Assembly (NCBI RefSeq): GCF_036017915.1
Contig: NZ_CP107929.1
Span: 4,530,001 to 4,594,000 of the forward strand
From: Micromonospora sp. NBC_00421
Lineage (GTDB): Bacteria; Actinomycetota; Actinomycetes; Mycobacteriales; Micromonosporaceae
DNA length: 64,000 nucleotides
Direction of reading: 5' to 3'
Shown: positions 46,252 to 55,215 of the stretch, piece after piece
Layout: each line of letters opens with the position of its first letter
How positions within the stretch are numbered: position 1 is the first letter of the stretch
Made by a program: the position numbers and the translations under genes
The notes under the pieces: generated by a model
What the model saw: the letters and a program-made list of their open reading frames with translations, nothing else
Database searches by the model: none
Told to the model about the DNA's origin: nothing

Positions 46252-46533
46252 TCACTCCTGCTCGGTGAAGCCGAACTGCACCACGCCCTCGTCGTCGACG
46301 GAGGCGTCCACCGAGGTGTCGTTGAGCAGTTCGGCGGCCTCCGGGTCGAGGAAGATGCGGGCCCCCTCGGTGTCGACGACCTGGTCGCCCTGCGCCGGCA
46401 CGGGCACCAGCTCGATGGTGAGCGCGCCGGCCTCGGTGTCGGCGGCGATCCGCAGCCCACCGTCCTGGGCGACGTCCTGCTGGGCTGCGAGGTCACGGAT
46501 CACGAGCACGGCGTTGTCGGTCATGGTGAGCAT
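46252..46533 (-). CDS. HesB/IscA-like protein lacking all cysteines
   Basis: 93 aa from ATG 46533 (GAGGAG 7 nt upstream; a second ATG at 46524). The fold pattern of A-type Fe-S carriers is visible (LRIAADTEAGALTIELVP, VVDTEGARIFLDPEAAELLND), but the three conserved Fe-S cysteines are absent and the protein has none at all. It therefore cannot carry a cluster in the usual way. Function unknown; very acidic. Confidence 0.8.
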   Translation of the reverse strand: MLTMTDNAVLVIRDLAAQQDVAQDGGLRIAADTEAGALTIELVPVPAQGDQVVDTEGARIFLDPEAAELLNDTSVDASVDDEGVVQFGFTEQE

Positions 46534-46763
46534 GATGGGACTCCTCGGGATTCTCGGGATCGGAACGTCGCGCGACGACAGCTGCGCGCTCCCTGCGGCG
46601 AACCGGTGCTCGCCGGGCGATACGGGGCGGCTTCGCGCGGCCCCTCCCCACCCACCGTGCCCGCTGCCCGGGGGTTCGTCAAATAGAGCGGGGTCTGTCG
46701 ACCCGCGCACCGGACATTCCCGTTTCCGCTTCCCGGCGCCTCGATCCTTCCTACGCTGAGCGC

Positions 46764-47489
46764 ATGGACGCTGCCAGGAGGTACGCCGCCGAACTGCTCG
46801 GCACCCTCATGCTGGTCTTCATCGGGGTAGGCAGCGCGGTCTTCGCCCAGGTGCAGGGCGGAGTGGTGGTCGTGGCGCTGGCCTTCGGGTTCGTCCTGCT
46901 GGCACTGGTGTACACGCTCGGCCCCCTCTCCGGCAGCCACCTCAATCCGGCGGTGACGCTCGGGGTGCTGCTCTCCGGCAAGATCTCCCTGATCGGCGCG
47001 GTGGCGTACTGGATCGCGCAGTTCGTGGGGGCGACGGTGGCCGGCTTCGCCCTCTGGGGGCTGGTCCGCTGGGGCGGCGTGGCGGACCAGACCGGGGTGC
47101 TGGGCACCAACGGCTACGGGGTGCACGTCAACCGGGGCGGCGCGGCGGTACTGGAGGTCATCCTGACGTTCCTGTTCGTGCTGGTGGTGCTGGTGGTGAC
47201 GAGTCGGGTCGAGCACGCCGGTTTCGCCGGCCTGGCGATCGGGTCGGCGCTGGCGGCGGTGCTCCTGGTGGGGCTCACCCTGGACGGCACCTCGGTCAAC
47301 CCGGCCCGGTCGTTCGGCCCGGCCGTGTTCGAGGGCGGCACGGCGCTGCGGCAACTGTGGGTGTTCATCGTCTTCCCACTGCTCGGCGGGGCACTGGCCG
47401 CGCTGGTCGCCCCCCTGCTGCTGAAGCAGAGCCCACGTTTCCGGGGCGAACCCGAGGCGCCCGAACCGGCCGCGCCGACCCCCACCTGA
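46764..47489 (+). CDS. MIP-family aquaporin/glycerol channel
   Basis: 241 aa, six transmembrane helices. The two half-helix motifs are intact: SHLNPAVTLG and GTSVNPARSFGPAVF. The residues after the second NPA and the small loop lengths look more like an AqpZ-type water channel than a glycerol facilitator, which is inference. TACGCT lies 6 nt before the ATG (leaderless). Confidence 0.92.
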   Translation: MDAARRYAAELLGTLMLVFIGVGSAVFAQVQGGVVVVALAFGFVLLALVYTLGPLSGSHLNPAVTLGVLLSGKISLIGAVAYWIAQFVGATVAGFALWGLVRWGGVADQTGVLGTNGYGVHVNRGGAAVLEVILTFLFVLVVLVVTSRVEHAGFAGLAIGSALAAVLLVGLTLDGTSVNPARSFGPAVFEGGTALRQLWVFIVFPLLGGALAALVAPLLLKQSPRFRGEPEAPEPAAPTPT

Positions 47490-47587
47490 CCGCGACCGGC
47501 CCGACCGCGCGGGACCACCCCGGCATGAGAAGAAAACCTACGGTGTCGAGGCTTGCCTGACGGAAATCTTCGTGACAGCGTCACCGC

Positions 47588-49171
47588 ATGCATCGTCGTC
47601 TCTTTTCCCGGACGCTCGCGCTGGTGGCGCTGGTCGCCACCGTGGCTGCCGCCGGTGCGCTCCCGGCCACCGCCGAGTCGCCCACCCCGGCGGCCACCCG
47701 GCTGCGCGCCACCATCGACGCCGTCCTCGCCGACGCCCGGCTCACCGGGGCGCAGGCCGGGGTGGTCGTGATGGACACCAGCACCGGTCAGACCCTCTAC
47801 GACCGCAACGGCGACCACCGGCTGGTGCCGGCCTCCAACACCAAGCTGCTGACCTCGACGGCGGCCCTGGCGCTGCTCGGCCCCGGGCACCGGTTCGGCA
47901 CCGACGTGCTCACCGACGGCCGACGCCGGGCCGGGCTCGTCTCCGGCAACCTCTACCTGCGCGGCGGCGGCGACCCGACGATGCTGGCCGCCGACTACGA
48001 CGCACTGGCCGCGCAGGTCGCCGCCGACGGGGTACGCATGGTGACCGGTCAGCTGGTCGCCGACGACACCCGTTACGACGACACCCGGCTCGGCACGCAG
48101 TGGGCCTGGGACGACGAGTCGTACTACTACGCGGCGCAGGTCTCCGCGTTGACCGTGGCGCCGGACACCGACTACGACGCGGGCACCGTGATCGTGCGGG
48201 CCGCCCCGGCGGGCACGGTCGGGGCGAAGCCGGTGGTCACCATGACCCCGCCCAACGGGTACCTGCGGATCGACAACCGGGCCGAGACGGTCGCCGACGG
48301 CGAGACGACGCTGTCGTTCGAGCGGACGCACGGCGGCAACACCATCGTGGTCACCGGCCGGATCGCGGTCGGCGGGGCACCGGCCAGCGACTGGATGACC
48401 GTCTGGGAGCCCACCGGCTACGCCGCCGCCGTCTTCCGCGACGCGCTGCGCCGGCACGGGGTACGGGTGCTCGGCCGGACCGTGCCCGGCCGGGCCACCC
48501 CGGCGGACGCCACGCCGGTGGCCCGGCACGACTCGATGCCCCTGGCCGAGCTGATGGTGCCCTTCCTCAAGTTGTCCAACAACGGGCACGCCGAGGTGCT
48601 GACCAAGGAGATCGGGCGGGTCGTCTCCGGCTCCGGCAGCTGGCCGGCGGGGCTCACCGCGATCAGCGAGTACGTCGCCGACACCGGAGTGGACACCGGC
48701 GTCCTACGCCAACTCGACGGCTCCGGGCTGTCCCGACGCAACCTGATCCCGCCCGGCGAGTTCGTCGCCCTGCTCGCCGCCGTCCGCCGGGAACCCTGGT
48801 TCGACACCTGGTACGCGGCCCTGCCGATCGCCGGCAACGCCGACCGGATGGTCGGTGGCACCCTACGCAGCCGGATGCGCGGCACGGCGGCGGCGGACAA
48901 CGTGCACGCCAAGACCGGCAGCCTGACCGGGGTGTCCGGTCTCTCCGGCTACGTCACCGACGCCGACGGCCGGGTGCTGGCCTTCTCGGTGGTGTTCAAC
49001 AACCACCTCACCTCGTCGGTCAAGGAGCTGGAGGACCAGATCGCCATCGCGTTGGCCAGCTACCGCGCGGGGGACGGCGGATCGGCGCGGGCGACGCCGC
49101 CGGTGGCCCCGGAGGCACCACGGATACCCGAGGGTCGGGAGTGTTCCTGGGTCAAGCCGATCGTCTGCTGA
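47588..49171 (+). CDS. dacB: D-alanyl-D-alanine carboxypeptidase/endopeptidase (PBP4, DacB)
   Basis: 527 aa with signal peptide (cleavage near ATAESPT). Penicillin-binding motifs: SxxK in VPASNTKLLTS near residue 83, SxN in KLSNNGHAEV and KTG in HAKTGSLTGVSG. The region between is the large PBP4 insertion. It trims or cleaves peptidoglycan cross-links outside the membrane. C-terminal residues beyond 480 form a short Ala/Pro tail ending with a Cys. Convergent with the nitroreductase gene across a 26-bp palindrome. Confidence 0.93.
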   Translation: MHRRLFSRTLALVALVATVAAAGALPATAESPTPAATRLRATIDAVLADARLTGAQAGVVVMDTSTGQTLYDRNGDHRLVPASNTKLLTSTAALALLGPGHRFGTDVLTDGRRRAGLVSGNLYLRGGGDPTMLAADYDALAAQVAADGVRMVTGQLVADDTRYDDTRLGTQWAWDDESYYYAAQVSALTVAPDTDYDAGTVIVRAAPAGTVGAKPVVTMTPPNGYLRIDNRAETVADGETTLSFERTHGGNTIVVTGRIAVGGAPASDWMTVWEPTGYAAAVFRDALRRHGVRVLGRTVPGRATPADATPVARHDSMPLAELMVPFLKLSNNGHAEVLTKEIGRVVSGSGSWPAGLTAISEYVADTGVDTGVLRQLDGSGLSRRNLIPPGEFVALLAAVRREPWFDTWYAALPIAGNADRMVGGTLRSRMRGTAAADNVHAKTGSLTGVSGLSGYVTDADGRVLAFSVVFNNHLTSSVKELEDQIAIALASYRAGDGGSARATPPVAPEAPRIPEGRECSWVKPIVC

Positions 49172-49192
49172 CCCCGCCCGGCCCCGGACGAA

Positions 49193-49218
49193 CCGGTCCG
49201 GACGGCCGTCCGGACCGG
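49193..49218. terminator. 26-bp perfect palindrome between convergent dacB and the nitroreductase gene
   Basis: Thirteen bases (49193-49205) are followed directly by their complement (49206-49218). Folded with a 4-nt loop it gives an 11-bp stem. It lies 21 nt after the dacB stop and 21 nt after the opposing stop, fitting a shared terminator. Confidence 0.75.
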
Positions 49219-49239
49219 CCCGGTGCCGGGCGCGGCGGG

Positions 49240-49677
49240 TCAGCGCCGGTGCAGCACCACCACCGGGATCTCCCGGTCGGTCCGGTCCTGGTACTCGTCG
49301 TACGCCGGCCAGATGGCGATCATCGTCGGCCACATCCGGGCCCGCTCCGCCGGCTCGGCGGTGCGCGCCCGGACGGTGAACGTCTCCGCGCCGACCTGCA
49401 CCTCCGCCTCGGGATCCTCAAGCAGGTTGAGGTACCACGCGGGGTGTTGGGGCGCACCGCCCTGGGAGGCGACGACCAGGTAGTCGTCGCCGTCCCGGCC
49501 GTAGATGAGGGCGGTGCGGCGCAGTTTGCCACTGCGTCGTCCCCGGGTGGTCAGCAGCAGCGTGAAGACGCCCGGTTGCCACTCGTGCCCCTCGACGCCG
49601 CCGGTCGCGACGTACCGCCGGATGTGGTCGGCGACCCAACCCTCGGGGCTGTCCAGCACCTGCTCGTCGGTCGACAT
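49240..49677 (-). CDS. Deazaflavin (F420)-dependent nitroreductase/quinone reductase-family protein
   Basis: 145 aa from ATG 49677 (GGAGG 5 nt upstream). Ddn/DUF385-type split barrel: LLLTTRGRRSGKLRRTALIYG, VVASQGGAPQHPAWYLNLL and VQVGAETFTVRARTA are characteristic. Such proteins use F420H2 to reduce quinones or nitro compounds. Substrate unknown. Confidence 0.9.
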   Translation of the reverse strand: MSTDEQVLDSPEGWVADHIRRYVATGGVEGHEWQPGVFTLLLTTRGRRSGKLRRTALIYGRDGDDYLVVASQGGAPQHPAWYLNLLEDPEAEVQVGAETFTVRARTAEPAERARMWPTMIAIWPAYDEYQDRTDREIPVVVLHRR

Positions 49678-49752
49678 CTGGGCCTCCGGATAGCTCGTGG
49701 GCATCGACCCGGCCACGCTATCCCGGCATCGGCCCGTACGGCGGCAAACGAC

Positions 49753-50652
49753 TCAACGTACCGCTGCCGCCTGGAGGTTCACGTTTCCGCAGCTGCTGTT
49801 GAAGGTCCCCTCGACGGTCCAGCGGATCAGCAGCTTCGCGCCCTGCGGGGCGCTGAACCGGATGACGAACTGGGTGGTGTGGGTGGTGTGCGGATCCTCC
49901 AGCCGCAGGGTGCGGGTCGGACCGCCGGTGGAGAGCCGCACGTCCAACCGGCCCCGGGCCATCCACAGCCCGGCGAAGAGCTGCACCGTGCGCGGTTCGC
50001 CGCTGCCCGTCACCGCCAGCGCGAAGCCGTTGCCGACCCCGCAGACGAACACGCCGGTGCCGGTGGCGCCGACGGCCGGCACCGGCGTGCCGTCGCGCCA
50101 GCCGAACAGCTCGGGGTTGGTGTCGTACCGGTCACGTGCGCCCCGGCCGCCCTCGTCCCGGATCTCCCCGGTGCCGCCGCTCCTGCGGATCAGGGTCTCC
50201 GGCCGGTTGAGCCCCCAGTGCACCCAGTCCCGCGCGCCCAGCCCGGTCAGGTCCACCTCGGCGGGCACCTCGGCCCGGGAGACGCTGAGCGTCGGCGCGG
50301 CCGGTGGCGACGAGGCCGCCGGGGTGACGGTGGGTGACGGTGGAACGGTCGGCGGCGGGGTCCGCTCCCGGGGCTGCAACCCGGGCGTGGCGATCCCGGT
50401 CTCGGCCGGTTCGCCCAACCCCACCACGCCGGTCGGATAGCCGGCCGGGGTGGGTGCACCGGCCGGCAGCACCACATCGGGCTCCGGCGGGCCCGGATCC
50501 GGCCCCAGGTACGTCACCAGCACGGCGAGGCAGGCCAGGGCGGCCACCGCCTCGATCGCCCAGCGGCGACGTTGCCGACGTCGGGCCTCCCGCCGCTGCG
50601 CGCTGCGCGTCGTCGGGCCCGGCCCGATCCGCCAGGTCTCTTGGTCGTTCAC
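49753..50652 (-). CDS. Membrane-anchored extracytoplasmic protein of unknown function
   Basis: 299 aa. An Arg-rich cytoplasmic N-terminus and one transmembrane helix (about 31-50) are followed by a Pro/Thr/Ala linker to residue 125. A C-terminal beta-rich domain starts AEVDLTGLGARDWVHWGLN and includes FVCGVGNGFALAV and ends SSCGNVNLQAAAVR. The DWVHWG pattern occurs in extracellular sugar-associated domains of actinobacteria, but I cannot name the family. The 212-bp gap upstream shows nothing clear. Confidence 0.75.
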   Translation of the reverse strand: MNDQETWRIGPGPTTRSAQRREARRRQRRRWAIEAVAALACLAVLVTYLGPDPGPPEPDVVLPAGAPTPAGYPTGVVGLGEPAETGIATPGLQPRERTPPPTVPPSPTVTPAASSPPAAPTLSVSRAEVPAEVDLTGLGARDWVHWGLNRPETLIRRSGGTGEIRDEGGRGARDRYDTNPELFGWRDGTPVPAVGATGTGVFVCGVGNGFALAVTGSGEPRTVQLFAGLWMARGRLDVRLSTGGPTRTLRLEDPHTTHTTQFVIRFSAPQGAKLLIRWTVEGTFNSSCGNVNLQAAAVR

Positions 50653-50864
50653 GTATGTCCCACTCCCCAGCCCGACGCCCGCGACCGGTCGGGGAGGGGG
50701 TGCGGTCGCGGCGTGAGCGTTCTCACGTTTTCATTCCAGGGCCGGGATGCGCCATATGCCAGCGGGTGGGCGTTTCCAGTTTGTTACCAACTGGGGCCGG
50801 TGGAAAGTTTCCTGCCTATTGTCGAACTCCAGCTCAGCGCCATGATCTCAGAAAGATCGACCAG

Positions 50865-51458
50865 TCAGCGAATCTCGAAACCCAGCGCCTGTGCCAGCAC
50901 CATCGCCTGCTCCGGGTCGATCACCGCGCCGGCCCGCTCGACCGCTGTCGGGTCCAGCGCGGTGAGGTCGCTGCCCCGCAGATCGGCCCCGGTGAGACGC
51001 ACCGCGTGCAACTGGGCGGCCGAGAGGTCCACCCGGGTCAGGGTGGCGCCGGTGAGGTTCGCCCCGGTCAGGTCGGCCTCGCGCATCCGTACGTCGCCGA
51101 ACTGCGCGCCGCGCAGGTCGGCCCCGGGTAGCGCGACGAACGACCAGTCACCGCCCGACACCCGCAGCGGACGCAGCTCGCACTCGTCGAAGGTGCTGCC
51201 CACCAGCTTGCAGCCGGTGAACTCGGCCTCGAACAGGTTGCACCGGCGGAACCCGCAGCGGACGAAGGCCGAGTCGGTGTGCCGGGAGGCGTTGAACGAC
51301 ACCCCACCGAAGGAGCACTCGGTGAACGAGGCGCCCCGGCTGACCGCCTCGGTCAGGTCGACGTCGACGAAGACGCAACGGACGAAGTGCCTGTCGACCA
51401 GCTCCTCGGCGTACCAGTCGGCGTGGCGGAACGTCTCGTCCTGGGTGGTCTCCGGCAT
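50865..51458 (-). CDS. Pentapeptide-repeat protein
   Basis: 197 aa composed mostly of A(D/N)LxX-type pentapeptides (FVRCVFVDVDLTEAV, then LPGADLRGAQFGDV and LTGANLTGATLTRVDLSAAQ). This forms a right-handed quadrilateral beta-helix, as in MfpA/Qnr, which mimic DNA and protect gyrase; many relatives have other or unknown roles. TAGGGT (51470-51465) lies 6 nt before the ATG. Divergent from the serine hydrolase gene, whose promoter is also leaderless. Confidence 0.9.
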   Translation of the reverse strand: MPETTQDETFRHADWYAEELVDRHFVRCVFVDVDLTEAVSRGASFTECSFGGVSFNASRHTDSAFVRCGFRRCNLFEAEFTGCKLVGSTFDECELRPLRVSGGDWSFVALPGADLRGAQFGDVRMREADLTGANLTGATLTRVDLSAAQLHAVRLTGADLRGSDLTALDPTAVERAGAVIDPEQAMVLAQALGFEIR

Positions 51459-51536
51459 CGCCCCACCCTATGTGCGGGCACCGACACCGTCGGCGGACCT
51501 TCCGCCCGGCGCGTACCGGCTAGTAGTTTCGGCGGG

Positions 51537-52769
51537 GTGAACGTGGCACGCAGCACCGACCCGGACCGTATCGGCTTCGACCCGGCCCGGCTGGCCCGGA
51601 TCGACGAACACTTCGGCCGGTACGTCGACGACGGGCGGCTGGCCGGCTGGCAGATCGTGGTCACCCGGCGCGGCGAGGTCGCGCACTCCTCGGTCCACGG
51701 GCTGCGCGACGTGGAGGCGGGCACCCCGGTCGAGCCGGACACCATCTGGCGGATCTACTCGATGACCAAACCGATCACCTCGGTCGCGGCGATGATGCTG
51801 TGGGAGGAGGGCCGGTTCGAGCTGACCGACCCGATCAGCCGCTGGCTGCCGGAGTTCGCCGACGTCCGGGTCTTCGACAAGGGGTCGGCGCTCAAGCCGT
51901 ACACCGTGCCGGCGGTCGAGCCGATCCGGGTCTGGCACCTGCTCACCCACACCGCCGGGCTGACCTACGGGTTCGCGCAGACCTCGGTGGTCGACGCGCT
52001 CTACCGGGCCGCCGGCTACGACCTCGGCGTCCCGCCGGGGCTGGACCTGGCCGGAGCCAGCGCCGGGATGGCGAAGCTGCCGCTGCTGTTCCAACCGGGC
52101 ACCGGCTGGAACTACGGCGTCTCCACCGACGTGCTCGGCCGGCTCGTCGAGGTGGTCTCCGGGCAGAGCCTGGCCGACTTCCTCACCGACCGCATCCTCA
52201 CCCCGCTGGGCATGACCGACACCGGATTCTGGGTCGACCAGGCGGACGCCAAGCGGCTCGCCGCCCTCTACACCCCGCACCCCGGCACCGGCCGGGTGGT
52301 CCGCGCCGACCGGCTCGGCGCCGCCGCGCTGGCCCGGCCGGAGTGCTTCTCCGGCGGGGGCGGCCTGGTCTCCACGGCCGCCGACTACCACCGGTTCACC
52401 CAGCTGCTGCTGCGCGGCGGCGAGCTGGACGGGGTACGCCTGCTCGGGCCCCGGACGGTGCGCTACATGACCCGCAACCACCTGCCCGGCGGCGGCGACC
52501 TGGCGGCGTTGGAGCCGCAGGGGTTCGCCGAGACGGTGCTGGACGGCATCGGGTTCGGGCTGGGCTTCGCAGTGGTGCAGGATCCGGTGCCGGCCAAGGT
52601 GCCGAGCAGCGTCGGCGAGTACTACTGGGGCGGGTTGGCCAGCACCGCGTTCTGGGTCGACCCGGTCGAGGAGATCACCGCGCTGCTGTTCACCCAGCTG
52701 ATGCCGTCGAGCACCTACCCGCTGCGCTCCCAGCTGCGCCAACTCGTCTACGCGGCCCTGGTCGGCTGA
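51537..52769 (+). CDS. Serine hydrolase, beta-lactamase (class C/esterase VIII) family
   Basis: 410 aa from GTG 51537, with TAGTTT 7 nt upstream. SxxK is in IYSMTKPITS near residue 78, the Tyr-x-Asn-like site reads WNYGVSTDVLG, and the third motif region is YYWGGLAST. No signal peptide, so it is probably a cytoplasmic esterase or peptidase, as in the EstB/lovastatin-esterase group, rather than a true beta-lactamase. Confidence 0.88.
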   Translation: MNVARSTDPDRIGFDPARLARIDEHFGRYVDDGRLAGWQIVVTRRGEVAHSSVHGLRDVEAGTPVEPDTIWRIYSMTKPITSVAAMMLWEEGRFELTDPISRWLPEFADVRVFDKGSALKPYTVPAVEPIRVWHLLTHTAGLTYGFAQTSVVDALYRAAGYDLGVPPGLDLAGASAGMAKLPLLFQPGTGWNYGVSTDVLGRLVEVVSGQSLADFLTDRILTPLGMTDTGFWVDQADAKRLAALYTPHPGTGRVVRADRLGAAALARPECFSGGGGLVSTAADYHRFTQLLLRGGELDGVRLLGPRTVRYMTRNHLPGGGDLAALEPQGFAETVLDGIGFGLGFAVVQDPVPAKVPSSVGEYYWGGLASTAFWVDPVEEITALLFTQLMPSSTYPLRSQLRQLVYAALVG

Positions 52770-52807
52770 GCCGGGCCGACGTAACGACTGCCCGCGTCCG
52801 GCCCGGC
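52770..52807. terminator. Hairpin between serine hydrolase and PPOX genes
   Basis: A 9-bp perfect stem (52770-52778 with 52799-52807) and a 20-nt loop lie between two convergent genes only 44 bp apart. A modest bidirectional terminator candidate. Confidence 0.45.
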
Positions 52808-52813
52808 CAGGGG

Positions 52814-53278
52814 TCAGTCGGCGAGCCGGGCCGGGAAACCGCCGGTGGCGATCGGACCCCAGCCCTCGACGGTGATCCGGATCAACGACTTGCCCTGCGC
52901 CGTCATGGCCGCCCGGTACTCGTCCCAGTCCGGGTGCTCCCCGGAGATGCTGCGGAAGTACTCCACAAGCGGTTCCAGCGCCTCGGGCAGGTCGAGCACC
53001 TCGGCCACCCCGTCGACCTGCACCCAGGGGCCGTCCCAGTCGTCGGAGAGCACACAGGCGGAGACCCGTGGATCACGGCGGATGTTGGCGGCCTTGGCCC
53101 GTTCCGGGTAGGTGGAGATCACCAACCGACCGGCGGCGTCGACCCCGCAGGCGACCGGGGAGGACTGCGGACGGCCGTCCGCCCGGGTGGTCATCAGCAG
53201 GACCCGGTGCCGGGGGCGGACGAACTCGATCAGGGCGTCCCGGTCGACCCGGGTGGTGGTTGCGACGCTGCGTGCCAT
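52814..53278 (-). CDS. PPOX-class F420-dependent oxidoreductase
   Basis: 154 aa, split-barrel flavin/F420 fold: VLLMTTRADGRPQSSPVACGVDAAG, STYPERAKAANIRRDPRVSACVL (cofactor phosphate binding) and WVQVDGVAEVLDLPEA. The TTRADGRP pattern is that of F420-type members. Substrate unknown. TAGAAC is 6 nt before the ATG. Confidence 0.9.
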   Translation of the reverse strand: MARSVATTTRVDRDALIEFVRPRHRVLLMTTRADGRPQSSPVACGVDAAGRLVISTYPERAKAANIRRDPRVSACVLSDDWDGPWVQVDGVAEVLDLPEALEPLVEYFRSISGEHPDWDEYRAAMTAQGKSLIRITVEGWGPIATGGFPARLAD

Positions 53279-53321
53279 CCCCCGGTTCTACCAGGCCCGT
53301 CGGCCGGCGACGCGGCCGGCG

Positions 53322-54050
53322 TCAGCCGGACCGGCCGCCGACCCGGCCCGGCGCGGGCTGGGCGGGGACCCGGGGCCGGGCGGTGGGCCGCCAGGCGCGG
53401 CCGTTGGCATAGATCACCCGGAAACCGAGATACGCCGCGAGCGGCGCCCAGTGCGCCGAGCCCATCCGCAGCTCGGCGGCGTTGTGCCGCTGGCCGTTGG
53501 CGAGCACGTCGAGCAGCACGGTCTCGAAGGCGGCCGACTCGACCCAGTCGACCTCGCGGGTGAACCCGCAGATCAGGGCCGCCCCGGTGACGTCGAGGAA
53601 GTCACGAAGCGTGGCGTCGGAGGCGCGCAGCACCGAGCAGCTGCCGAAGTAGAGCCGCCGGCCCTCGCCCCGGCCGGCCATCCGCTCGGCGACGTCGGCC
53701 AGCTCGACGGAGTCCCAGTCGGTGAGGCAGAGCCGGCTGGGCTCACCGTGCATGGCGAAGAAACCGACCCGGTGGTCGGCGTACTGCTTGAGCAGCCACC
53801 GGTCGAGGAAGTAGAACAGCTCGTCGCGGGTGGCGGCGTCCTTGTGGATGTAGCGGATGCGACCGAGCCGTTCGAGCAGTTCGAGGGTGGGCAGCACGGA
53901 CCCGCGCTCGTTGAGGTCACGGTGCCACTGCCCCTCGACGCAGAAGACCCCACCACGCGCCACGTGCACCTCCCCGACCCCGGCGGCCGGGACGACGTTA
54001 CCGGGTCCGGGTCTCGAAACCACACCACCCTCGGTGACTGGTTCATCCAT
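53322..54050 (-). CDS. Caspase-like (clan CD-type) protein, DUF6642-like
   Basis: 242 aa from ATG 54050; an extension to 54134 is possible. The order of elements suggests a caspase-hemoglobinase fold: a first strand VFCVEGQWH, helix VLPTLELLERLG, a strand ending with H101-G102 in GFFAMHGEPS, then a strand ending with C138 in RRLYFGSCSVL, then a strand-helix ALICGFTREVDWVESAAFE. An HG dipeptide and a strand-end Cys are the catalytic-dyad pattern of clan CD. No partner domain is fused. The Pro/Arg-rich end looks disordered. The function assignment is inference. Confidence 0.65.
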   Translation of the reverse strand: MDEPVTEGGVVSRPGPGNVVPAAGVGEVHVARGGVFCVEGQWHRDLNERGSVLPTLELLERLGRIRYIHKDAATRDELFYFLDRWLLKQYADHRVGFFAMHGEPSRLCLTDWDSVELADVAERMAGRGEGRRLYFGSCSVLRASDATLRDFLDVTGAALICGFTREVDWVESAAFETVLLDVLANGQRHNAAELRMGSAHWAPLAAYLGFRVIYANGRAWRPTARPRVPAQPAPGRVGGRSG

Positions 54051-54195
54051 ATAGGCGGCTTTTCGAGAGCATAGGGGGGTCCCGCGCTTTCCGTCCGTAG
54101 TGGTATGGCCTGACCGAATCGCAATTCCTCGCAATTCACAGGCGGCACCCAGCTATCGCCAACTGTGAGGACAATTCTCCTTTATCGCCACGAAT

Positions 54196-54209
54196 CAGCT
54201 GGCCAGCTG
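54196..54209. promoter_or_regulatory. 14-bp palindrome upstream of the M15 peptidase gene
   Basis: CAGCTGGCCAGCTG lies 77 nt before the GTG start in a 235-bp divergent gap that also holds a direct repeat of TCGCAATTC (54117-54137 region). It may be an operator or chance in GC-rich DNA. Confidence 0.3.
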
Positions 54210-54285
54210 TCAGGGTGAAAGTCGCAGGACGTCCCGGGCGATGCCCTGTTGACCACCCCATTCACGTCCAATCGGGAGGACTTCT

Positions 54286-55065
54286 GTGCGCCAGAACACT
54301 GTGAAGCGGGCACTCGTCGCGTTCGCCCTGGCCCTGCCGGGAGCCGCGATCGCCACGGTGGTCGCCGCGCCAGCGGCCCACGCCGACGGCTGCTACACCT
54401 GGAAACGCGACCTCTACCAGGGACGCTCCGGCGACGACGTCCGCCAGTTGCAGATCCGGGTCGCCGGGTGGGCGGCCCGGGGGGCGATCGTCCGGATCGA
54501 CGGGGACTTCGGCCCCGAGACCGCCGCCGCGGTCAAGCGCTTCCAGACCGCGTACGGGCTGCGCAGCGACGGCATCGCCGGCCGGCAGACCTTCGCCAAG
54601 ATCTACCAGTTGCAGGACGACGACTGCACGCCGGCCCACTTCAGCTACCGCGAACTGGACGACGGCTGCGGCAGGGGCGGCTGGAGCGGCGGCCCGCTCT
54701 CGGCCACCGACACCAAGGCCACCGCGGTGCGCACCATGTGGAAACTGGAGGCGCTGCGACGCGGCCTGGGCGACAAGCCGCTCAACGTCACCAGCGGCTT
54801 CCGCGACAAAAGCTGCAACAAGCAGGTCGGCGGGGCGTCGGACAGCCAGCACCTCTACGGCAACGCCGCCGACCTGACCTCGGGCAGCAGGTCACTCTGC
54901 GAGGTCGCCCGCGCCTCCCGCGACCACGGGTTCAGCGGCATCTACGGTCCCGGCTACCCCGGTCACGACAACCACGTCCACGTGGACTCCCGGCGGGAGA
55001 ACAACCGGGACACCTCGGCGAACCGCACCAGCTGGGCGGCGCCGGACTGCGGCGTCAGCCGCTGA
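54286..55065 (+). CDS. Secreted D-Ala-D-Ala carboxypeptidase (M15A) with peptidoglycan-binding domain
   Basis: 259 aa from GTG 54286 (GGGAGG 7 nt upstream). The signal peptide ends near AAHADGC. A PG_binding_1 domain (about 45-108) with RSGDDVRQLQIRVAG and DGDFGPETAAAVKRFQ precedes a zinc peptidase domain: SGFRDKSCNK, QHLYGNAADL (His and Asp ligands) and DNHVHVDSR (third ligand). This is the Streptomyces albus G-type zinc carboxypeptidase architecture. It removes terminal D-Ala from peptidoglycan. Confidence 0.92.
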   Translation: MRQNTVKRALVAFALALPGAAIATVVAAPAAHADGCYTWKRDLYQGRSGDDVRQLQIRVAGWAARGAIVRIDGDFGPETAAAVKRFQTAYGLRSDGIAGRQTFAKIYQLQDDDCTPAHFSYRELDDGCGRGGWSGGPLSATDTKATAVRTMWKLEALRRGLGDKPLNVTSGFRDKSCNKQVGGASDSQHLYGNAADLTSGSRSLCEVARASRDHGFSGIYGPGYPGHDNHVHVDSRRENNRDTSANRTSWAAPDCGVSR

Positions 55066-55138
55066 CCGACGCCCGGAAGGCACCGGCCCGGCTGGCCGGG
55101 CGAAGGGACACCAGCCCGACTGGCACGGGCGGGAGGAA

Positions 55139-55177
55139 GCCGGCCCGGCCCCACGGGATCATCGGGGCCGGGCCGGC
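55139..55177. terminator. 14-bp stem terminator downstream of the M15 peptidase gene
   Basis: Perfect 14-bp arms (55139-55152 and 55164-55177) with an 11-nt loop, between the M15 gene and a convergent hypothetical gene. Likely used by both. Confidence 0.7.
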
Positions 55178-55215
55178 GTCGGGCACCCGGAGGGAGCCGA
55201 GCGGGCGTACCCCGC

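Noticed and set aside
54051..54285. c-di-AMP (ydaO) riboswitch before the M15 peptidase gene
   Set aside because: Wall-hydrolase genes of actinobacteria often carry one, but the conserved core segments are not recognisable in this 235-bp region.
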